Below are positions 56,622 to 64,000 of a stretch of DNA of 64,000 nt, in pieces. Each line of letters starts with the position of its first letter. The first letter of the stretch is position 1. This DNA is from Phocoena phocoena (taxonomy: Eukaryota; Chordata; Mammalia; Artiodactyla; Phocoenidae). The stretch lies in the NCBI RefSeq assembly GCF_963924675.1, contig NC_089222.1, forward strand, positions 3,726,501-3,790,500, in the 5' to 3' direction. Under the pieces are notes generated by a model. It was not told the DNA's origin. It made no database searches and worked only from the letters and a program-made list of their open reading frames with translations. The position numbers and the translations under genes are program-made.

Positions 56622-57680
56622 AAGAAAATGGGGCTGGTGCCCTGCAGGCTGCTGGGAGAATGGGTTTCTCTCTTCCCCAAATGTGTGGGGGTTGTCATTG
56701 ACCTGGAATAGCTGCAAAACCAAAGTCGCCGAATGATAATGTGAAATCGCCCGTCCGTCCCTGCCACGCCCGGGAGGTAACTGGCAGTGGCGGCCGCTTC
56801 TGCTGCTCCTCTCAGACTGCCGCTGCTTTAGAGTTTTCTCCCTGAGCAAGCATGTGTGAAGAATGGAGGACACCGGACCATTCCTTTCTGTATGTGTGCT
56901 TTTAAAAAAGAAAATACTGTACAGGCATCCTTATGCCTACATCTTGGCATACTCTGTCATGACCATCCAAGCAGTGATAATCACATGAGAGCACTCATTG
57001 CTCCAGATGTCAATTGACCATCAAAAAAAAATATATGTTTAAAAGAAAATATCCATTTGACCAGAACCTTTCTTTATTGAATGGCTTGATGGATTTCCTT
57101 TACTCTGATTCAAACCAAAGCTGCCTGCTCAACCAAAACAAGAAAGGATCTTGCATGAGTCAATCCTAGAATGCCTCACCGATGGGTGAAGAAAACCTCA
57201 TAAATATCCATCACAGAGACTCAGAGAGCATCACTGGCCTCCTATCACATTATCAAAATCTGCCTTGGGTGCTGTTCCTTGTCTACATCTGACGCCCTGT
57301 ACCATGTGAGCCCTGATGCATGCTCCAATGAAGATCTCCCTGAAGTCGAGCTGGTGAGCCTGACAGAAGAACAGCTACCTCAGTAAAAGATAAGAGTGGA
57401 CTCTTTCTATATGAAAATCAAGACTGGACTCAGTCCCCGCACCAGCAGCAACATGGATCTGATGCCCTCTCTCCAGTCCTTGCTGAAGAGACGTTCCATC
57501 ATATGAGCGGATATTGTAGAGTTTGTCCATTGAATTAAAGATCATGAATATCTTGGTGTTGACTTCTAAAATATTTGACATCCCTAGCCATTGTTCAGTT
57601 TGTACCTATTTTAACTTGAACTGATTTAACAACATGAAGAGATGATTCTAGAAAAAAAAAAAAAAGAAAAAACAAAAGGG
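56622..57680 (+). pseudogene. TRAK2: TRAK2 processed retrocopy (truncated transcript form), inserted at the L1 ORF2 start
   Basis: TRAK2 is a kinesin adaptor for mitochondrial transport. The insert (about 56632-57670) lacks introns and ends in poly(A) (57652-57672). The diverged 10 bp TSD AAGAAAATGG / AACAAAAGGG is at 56622-56631 and 57671-57680. About 520 bp of GC-rich then mixed leader precede ATG at 57155. The coding match then reads MSQS-stop-N…GEENLINIHRDSESIT, followed by a 79 nt extra segment (57236-57314), then CSNEDLPEVELVSLTEEQLP, a small frameshift and YENQDWTQSPHQQQHGSDAL…SPVLAEETFHHM, ending at 57505. After that the sequence no longer follows TRAK2 coding sequence, and about 145 nt of unknown 3' sequence lead to the poly(A). 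An in-frame stop at codon 5 and frameshifts make it a pseudogene. The family was recognised from memory of the TRAK2 N-terminus; the paralogue TRAK1 fits much less well. Confidence 0.85.
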
Positions 57681-60600
57681 TAATAGGAACATACATATCA
57701 ACAACTACCTTAAATGTAAATGGATTAAATTCTTCAACCAAAAGACACAGACTGGATGAATGGATAGAAAAACAAGACCTGTATATATGCTGTCTACAAG
57801 AGACCCACTTCAGACCTAGGGACACAAACAGACTGAAAGTGAGGAGATGGAAAAAGATATTCCATGAAAACGGAAATCAAAAGAAAGCTGGAGTAGCAAT
57901 TCTCATATGAGAAAAATAGACTTTAAAAAAAAGACTCTTACAAGAGACAAAGAAGGACACTACATAATGATCAAGGGATCAATCCAAGAAGAAGATATAA
58001 CAATGTTACATATTTATGCACCCAACATAGGAGCACCTCAATACATAAGGCAAATCCTAACAACCATAAAAGAGGTAACACAGTAATAGTAGGGGACTTA
58101 AACACCCCACTTACACCAATGGACAGAACATCCAAAATGAAAATAAATACACACAAGCTTTAAATGATCTATTAAACAAGAGGGACTTAATTTATATTTA
58201 TAGGACATTTCATCCAAAAACAACAGAATACACTTTCTTCTTAAGTGCTCATGGAACATTCTCCAGGATAGATTATATCGTGGGTCACAAATCAAGCCCT
58301 GGTAAATTTAAGAAAATTGAAATCATATCAAGTACCTTTTCCAACCACAACACTAGGAGACTAGATATGATTACAGGAAAAAATATGTAAAAAATACAAA
58401 CACCTGGAGGCTAAACAATATGCTACTAAATAGCCAAGTGATCACTACAGAAATCAAAGAGGAAATCAAAAAATACCTAGAAACAAATGACAATGAAAAC
58501 ACGACGGCCCAAAACCTGCGGAATGGACCAAAAGCAGTTCTAAGAGGGAAGTTAAAAGCAATACAATCCAACCTCAGGAAACAAGAAACATCTCAAATAA
58601 ACAACCTAACCTTACACCTAAAGCAATTAGAGAAAGAAGAACAAAAAAAAAAAAAAACCCCAAAGTTAGCAGAAGGAAAGAAATCATAAAGGTCAGATCA
58701 GAAATAAATGAAAAAGAAATGAAGGAAACGATTGCAAAGATCAATAAAACTAAAAGCTTGTTCTTTGAGAAGATAAACAAAATTGAAAAACCATTAGACT
58801 CATCAGGAAAAAAAGGGAGAAGACTCAAATCAATAGAATTAGAAATGAAAAAGGAGAAGTAACAACTGACACTGCAGAAATGCAAAGGATCATGAGAGAT
58901 TACTACAAGCAACTATATGCCAATAAAATGGACAACCTGGAAGAAATGGACAAATTCTTAGAAAAGCACAACCTTCTGAGACTGAAACAGGTAGAAATAG
59001 AAAATATAAACAGACCAATCACAAGTACTGAAATTAAAACTGTGATTAAAAATCTTCCAAGAAACAAAAGCCCAGGATCACACGGCTTCACAGGTGAATT
59101 GTATCAAACATTTAGAGAAGAGCTAACATATGTCCTTCTCAAACTCTTCCAAAATATAGCAGAGGGAGGGATACTCCCAAACTCATTCTATGAGGCCAAC
59201 ATCACCCTGATACCAAAACCAGACAAAGATGTCACAAAAAAAGATAACTACAGGCCAACATCACTGATGAACATAGATGCAAAAATCCTCAACAGAATAC
59301 TAGCAAACAGAATCCAATAATACATTAAAAGGATCATACACCATGATCAAGTGGGTTTTATCCCAGGAATGCAAGGATTCTTCCATAAATGAAAATCAAT
59401 TAATGTGATAAACCATATTAACAAATTGAAGGATGAAAACCATATGCTCATCTCAATATATACAGAAAAAGCTTTCAACAAAATTCAACACCCATTTATG
59501 ATAAAAATTCTTCAGAAAGTAGGCATAGAGGGAACTTACATCAACATAATAAAGGCCATATATGACAAACTCACAGCCAACATGGTTCTCAATGGTGAAA
59601 AACTGAAACCATTTCCACTAAGATCAGGAAAAAGACAAGCATGTCCACTCTTGCCACTATTATTCAACATAGTTTTGGAAGTCCTAGCCACAGCAATCAG
59701 AGAAGAAAAAGAAATAAAAGGAAGCCAAATTGGAAAAGAAGAAGTAAAACTGTCACTGTTTGCAATGACATGATACTATGCATAGAGATTCCTAAAGATG
59801 CTACCAGAAAACTACTAGAGGTAATCCATGAATTTGGTAAAGTAGCAGGATACAAAATTAATGCACAGAAATCTCTTGCATTCCTATACACTAATGATGA
59901 AAAATCTGAAAGAGAAATTAAGGAAACACTCCCATTTACCACTGCAACAAGAAGAATAAAATACCTAGGAATAAACCTACCTAAAGACACAAAAGACCTT
60001 TATGCAGAAAAGTATAAGACACTGATGAAAAAAATTAAGGATGATACCAAAAAATGGAGAGATATACCATGGTCTTGGATTGGAAGAATCAACATTGTGA
60101 AAATGACTATACCACCCAAAGCAATCTACAGATTCAATTCAATCCCTATCAAACCACCGATGGCATTTTTCACAGAACTAGAACAAAAAATTTCACAATC
60201 TGTATGCAAACACAAAAGACCCCGAAGAGCCAAAGCAATCTTGAGAAAGAAAAACAGAGCTGGAGGAATCAGGCTCCCTGACTTCAGACTACTACAAAGC
60301 TACAGTAATCAAGACAGTATGGTACTCAGACAAAGACAGAAATATAGATCAGTGGAACAGGTTAGAAAGCCCAGAGACAAACCCACGCACATATGGTCAC
60401 CTTATCTTTCATAAAGGAGGCAAGAATATACAATGGAGAAAAGAGAGCCTCTTCAGTAAGTGGTGCTGGGAAAACTGGACAGCTACATGTAAAAGAATGA
60501 AATTAGAGCACTCCCTAACACCATACACAAACAAAATGGATTAAAGACCTAAATGTAAGGCCAGACACTATAAAACTCTTATGGAAAACATAGGCAGAAC

Positions 60601-61475
60601 ACTCTGTGACGTAAATTACAGCAAGATCCTTTTTGACCCAACCCCTAGAGAAATGGAAGTAAAAACAAAAATAAACAAATGGAACCTAATGAAACTTAAA
60701 AGCTTTTGCACAGCCAAGGAAACCATAAACAAGAGGAGAAGACAACCCTCAGAATGGGAGAAAATATTTGCAAATGAAGCAACTGACAAAGGATTATTCT
60801 CCAAAATATACAAGCAGCTCATGCAGCTTAATATCAAAAAAACAAACAACCCAATCCAAAAATGGGCAGAAGACCAAAATAGACATTTCTCCGAAGAAGA
60901 TATACAGATTGCCAAGAAACACATGAAAGGATGCCCAGTATCATTAATCATTAGAGAAATGCAAATTAAAACTACAATGAGGTTATCACCTCACACTAGT
61001 CAGAATGGCCATCAACAAAAAATCTATAAACAATAAATGCTGGAGAGAGTGTGGAGAAAAGGGAACCCTCTTGCACTGTTGGTGGGAATGTAAATTGATA
61101 CAGCCACTATGGAGAACAGTACGGAGGTTCCTTAAGAAACTAAAAACAGAACTACTATATGACCCAGCAACCCCACTACTGGGCATATACCCGGAGAAAA
61201 GCATAATTCAAAAAGAGCCATGTACCACACTGCTCATTGCAGCTCTATTTACAATAGCCAGGACATGGGAGCAACCTAAGTGTCCATCGACAGATGAATG
61301 GATAAAAAAGATGTGTCACATATATACAATGGAATATTACTCAGCCATAAAACGAAGCAAAATTGAGTTATTTGTAATGAGGTGGATGGATCTAGAGATT
61401 GTTATACAGAGTGAAGTAAGTCAGAAAGAGAAAAACAAATACCATATGGTAACATATATATATATGGAATCGAAA
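57680..61475 (+). pseudogene. L1 ORF2 (endonuclease / reverse transcriptase), decayed
   Basis: ORF2p nicks target DNA and reverse transcribes L1 RNA. Its start codon (ATGG at 56628-56631) is cut off from the rest by the TRAK2 insertion; the duplicate on this side reads AGGG. The endonuclease part has LNVNGLNSSTKRHRLDEWIE and the catalytic QETH (57797-57808), then a nonsense TGA at 57908 and indels. GDLNTP (F to L) and RIDYIVGHKS follow. RT fragments are readable at 58880-59320 ([17 protein letters not shown]), 59405-59773 ([17 protein letters not shown]) and 59770-60414. One base is missing in the FADD box near 59764. The C-terminal Cys motif [19 protein letters not shown] lies near 61024-61085. 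At least five frame breaks. Confidence 0.93.
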
Positions 61476-61826
61476 AAAAAAAAGGTTCTGAAGAACCTAG
61501 GTGTAGGACAGGAAAAAAGATGCAGACATACAGAATGGACTTGAGGACACAGGGAGGGGGAAGGTTAAGCTGGGACGAAGTGAGAGAGTGGCATGGACAT
61601 ATATACACTACCAAATGTAAAGCAGATAGCTAGTGGGAAGCAGCCGCATAGCACAGGGAGATGAGCTCGGTGCTTTGTGTCCTCCTAGACGGGTGGGTGG
61701 GAGATGCAAGGGGGAGTAGATATGGGGATATATGTATACCTATAGCTGATTCACTTTGTTATACAGCAGCAAGCAACCCAACACTGTAAAGCAATTATAC
61801 TCCAATAAAGATGTTAAAAAAAAATT
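61476..61826 (+). terminator. L1 3' UTR and its own poly(A) signal
   Basis: G-rich stretch near 61549-61563, the 'gcatagcacagggagatgagctcgg' block, and the end 'gcaattatactccaataaagatgtt' with AATAAA at about 61804 and 9 A. The same 3' end, in antisense, is seen at 5829 and 23140. Confidence 0.9.
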
Positions 61827-61943
61827 GTCAGCAGTTAGGTGAGATAATGAATTATTAGAAAAATAAAATTAACCAAAGAGATCCAAATTCTTAGTTGAAT
61901 GGATTTGCACACATAAATAAAATTTCCCTAACCAAAAAAAAAG
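61827..61943 (+). other. Apparent L1 3' transduction with second poly(A)
   Basis: About 107 bp after the L1's own A run, not L1-like, containing AATAAA at 61916-61921, 12 nt before a second A run (61934-61943). The downstream copy of the TSD follows the second tail and not the first. This is the signature of read-through transcription from the source L1, carrying its 3' flank to this site. Confidence 0.8.
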
Positions 61944-62134
61944 AAGATACATTTAATCCATGTTATAGAAAAATTCTGAAGGAATTCTCTATTTTGATAA
62001 GTTATAGGGCATGTGTATGTGTACTAGGGGTTATTAGATTTTGTTTGTTTCTTTGGAGGGTTATTTAAAACATCCTAACATGCTATCTGATTTTACTGTT
62101 AAGTTCAGAAATGCTAGAGGAAACTGGTTTAAAA

Positions 62135-62380
62135 TATCTATTTGGGGGGGAGGGATAAATTGGGAGATTGGATTGACATGTACTCACTACTGTATACAGA
62201 ATACATAACCAACAAGGACCTTCTGTATAGCACAGGGAACTCTACTCAATACTCTGTAATGACCCATATGAGAAAAGAATCTAAAAAAGAGTGGATACAT
62301 GTATATGTATAACTGATTCCCTTTGCTGTGAAGCAGAAACTAACATTATAAATCAACTATACTCCAATAAAAATTAATTT
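62135..62380 (+). mobile_element. L1 3' end fragment
   Basis: 3' UTR of another L1 subfamily in sense: 'gggataaattgggagattggattgacatg', 'ctgtatagcacagggaactctactcaatactctgtaatg', 'ctataaatcaactatactccaataaaa'-type end. Same family as 2140-2405. Confidence 0.88.
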
Positions 62381-62390
62381 AAAAGTCTAT

Positions 62391-62558
62391 TGAAAGCAAC
62401 TTCAACTTTTTTTTTTCCTTTTTTTTTTGGCCTCGCTGTGCAGTATGTGGGATCTTAGTTTCCCCAACCAGGGATCGAATCCATGCCCCCTGTAGTGGAA
62501 GCTCAGAGTATTAACCACTGGACTGCCAGGGAAGTCCCTGAAAGTAAATTCAATTTTT
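62391..62558 (-). mobile_element. CHR-1-like short SINE, antisense, with diverged TSD
   Basis: T-rich tail, 'tgggatcttagtttccccaaccagggatcgaa', ending 'actgccagggaagtccc'. The TSD at 62391-62410 and 62539-62558 matches at 17 of 20. Same subtype as 11597. Confidence 0.92.
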
Positions 62559-63279
62559 AATTCTGACAAAATAACTCATAACAGACATACCTTCTTTCCA
62601 AAAAGTGCTATAAAATTGGAAAATATGTAAAGTCATTGTTTCAGAAATTAAGCAATAGTCTGGATAAGACTGTGATCCTTGAAAGAAGAGAAAGAGAAGT
62701 CATGAGCATGATCATGATCACCCCACAATCACCTCAACTTTCCCAGTGGCAGGAAAGTAGAGCTAACAGGAGGGTGGTCTCACTGATCTGAAGAAGAAGA
62801 GATCGGTGATCCAGGCTGCTAAGACATCTGGAACCTATAAGCCACGTCACGTGAGAAAAGGAGCTATGCTAATGAGGGACCCAGCAGTGTCTGTGGAGGT
62901 GGACTGCAGGTGCTCAGCCAACGGCTGGGCAGCATGTGTGCAGAGTGGCGCCCCACAAGGCCTAGCAAAGATTGTGTGTTCAGGGCTGAGAGCTAGACAG
63001 TAATACTTGAGGGCATACAGTACTGGAATTTATTGGAGTCCCAGCTTAGCCAAAGTGAAGTGACCTAACTTGTCATTCAGTTGAGACTTCATGGAAATGA
63101 TCTCTTAAGTGTAAGGACCCTGCTCTAGTGTAAGGACATGCCCTAGAAAGAAGTTTAAAATTAAATATAAATTAATCTTTAATAAAGAGTAAATCCAAGC
63201 CTGACGAGAACAAAAGTATCCACAAGTGATTTATCTGTCAGCCATAAAAAGTCAACATTGTTTAAGGGAGGCAGCATAA
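62559..63279. other. Unclassified, possibly old L1M 5' UTR
   Basis: No gene seen. As it is followed by an L1M ORF1 fragment in sense, the GC-richer part at 62750-63000 may be that element's 5' UTR; this is a guess from position. Confidence 0.35.
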
Positions 63280-63865
63280 TCCAGATTCCCTTTAATTTAT
63301 GATTCATAATTTCAGCATATAACTAAAAGTTACTAGAAGTAAGAAAACAAAAACGTGTGACTCATATTTGAGGGAAAAAGCAGTCTGTATAAATCAATAC
63401 CAAAGGTCCAGATTTTGAAATTAGCAGACAGGGACTTTAAAGAAGCTTTTATAAATATTCTAAAAGACAACACAGTCATGATGAATGAACAGATAGGGTA
63501 TCTCAGAATAGGAATGGAAACTATAAAAATGCACCAAACTGAATTGAAAAGTATAATATTTGAAGAAAAGTCACTTGATAGCCTTAATCACAGATTGGCA
63601 CCCTAAAAAACCACTGAATTCAATGAAATACCAATATGCAATTATGCACTTTGAAGAACAGAAAGAAAATAAGATAGAAAAAAATAAACAGCTTAGGACC
63701 TATGGAATAATATCAAAAGTTATAACACAGACATAAATGGAGTTCTAGAAGAAGGGGAGAGAAGTTAGAAAAGGAGAGGAAGAGTAGGAGAAAGTATAAT
63801 GGCAGCAAAAAATATTTAAAGAATAATGGTCAAAATTTTACTGAGTTTGGTAAAAGCACAGCTCA
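63280..63865 (+). mobile_element. Old L1M ORF1 fragment, sense
   Basis: 'gaaattagcagacagggactttaaagaagcttttataaatattct', 'aatgaacagatagggtatctcagaataggaatggaaactataaaaa' and 'gcttaggacctatggaataatatcaaaagttataacac' follow an ancient L1M/HAL1 ORF1. The 63-residue frame at 63415-63606 is part of it (coiled-coil region). Confidence 0.8.
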
Positions 63866-64000
63866 TAATGCTTTTTAAAAATACTAAACAAAATTATTTT
63901 ATTTAAAATAATAGGCATGCATTTTTATTTATGCATATTTCTTTTTTTTCCTTGAATTTTTCATCAATTTGTACAAATAGGTGACAAAGAAAAAAATATC
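63866..64000. other. No recognised feature
   Basis: A/T-rich end of the window. Confidence 0.3.

Larger units (their letters stand above)
53483..61955 (+). mobile_element. Near full-length L1 with nested TRAK2 retrocopy and 3' transduction
   Basis: Autonomous LINE-1 of the cetartiodactyl type, with all parts in order: 5' UTR from 53495, ORF1, ORF2, 3' UTR with AATAAA and A run near 61806-61826, then extra sequence to a second A run (61934-61943). The TSD AAGATAYATTTA (Y = T or C) lies at 53483-53494 and 61944-61955, 11 of 12 matching. The left site has TT|AAGA, which fits the L1 endonuclease preference. Without the 1.04 kb TRAK2 insertion and the transduced part it is about 7.3 kb. Both ORFs are broken, so it cannot move on its own. 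Confidence 0.93.

Noticed and set aside
56632..56710. Start of the L1 insert read as the C-terminus of a second protein (…VVIDLE-stop)
   Set aside because: The frame is short and sits upstream of the TRAK2 start in the same processed insert; it is better explained as 5' UTR.
63415..63606. 63-residue frame as a small gene
   Set aside because: It is part of an ancient L1 ORF1.

Overview
The window looks like nuclear DNA from a cetacean (dolphin or whale). It carries many tRNA-derived SINEs of the CHR type (head close to ACTTCCCTGGTGGCGCAGTGG, in ~200 bp, ~300-360 bp and ~130 bp subtypes), cetartiodactyl L1 LINEs, and older mammal-wide repeats (MIR, L2, MER5, MER20, Tigger, MLT1). I saw no BovB or Bov-tA, which a ruminant would show. 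There are no bacterial-style operons and no intact protein-coding gene that I can support. Nearly all open reading frames come from repeats or are chance frames. Repeat family names are from memory and were not checked against a library.

Layout. 1-13 kb: unique intergenic DNA with SINEs, old DNA transposons, L1 tails and, at its end, an LTR. 13-25 kb: an old L1, a solo LTR inside a MIR, a head-to-head SINE pair, an L1 tail with a clear target-site duplication beside a Tigger element, a cluster of MER5 copies, and a 1.1 kb L1. 26-38 kb: two repeat-poor AT-rich blocks (26.0-27.9 and 36.2-38.0 kb), a mariner-type hairpin at 28.7 kb and an MLT1 LTR split by an L1 tail at 31 kb. 38.1-39.9 kb: the only gene-like regulatory feature, a CpG island with three evenly spaced GC boxes, flanked by long alternating purine-pyrimidine tracts and ending in a good splice-donor match. 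It is a candidate promoter and first exon. 40-53 kb: unique DNA, decayed L1s broken by SINEs or by a younger L1, and a MaLR-type LTR.

The most notable structure is at 53,495-61,943: a near full-length L1 with 5' UTR, ORF1, ORF2 and 3' UTR, followed by about 107 bp of apparently 3'-transduced sequence with its own poly(A) signal and tail, and bounded by a 12 bp target-site duplication. A processed retrocopy of TRAK2 mRNA sits inside this L1, exactly at the ORF2 start codon. The retrocopy holds the 5' UTR and the first coding part, then an extra 79 nt segment, then a 3' end that does not continue into TRAK2 coding sequence. It may therefore record an alternatively spliced, short TRAK2 transcript. 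ORF1 has two stop codons and ORF2 has many lesions, one of them in the reverse transcriptase FADD box, so the L1 is dead. I found no evidence of a wholly new genetic system.
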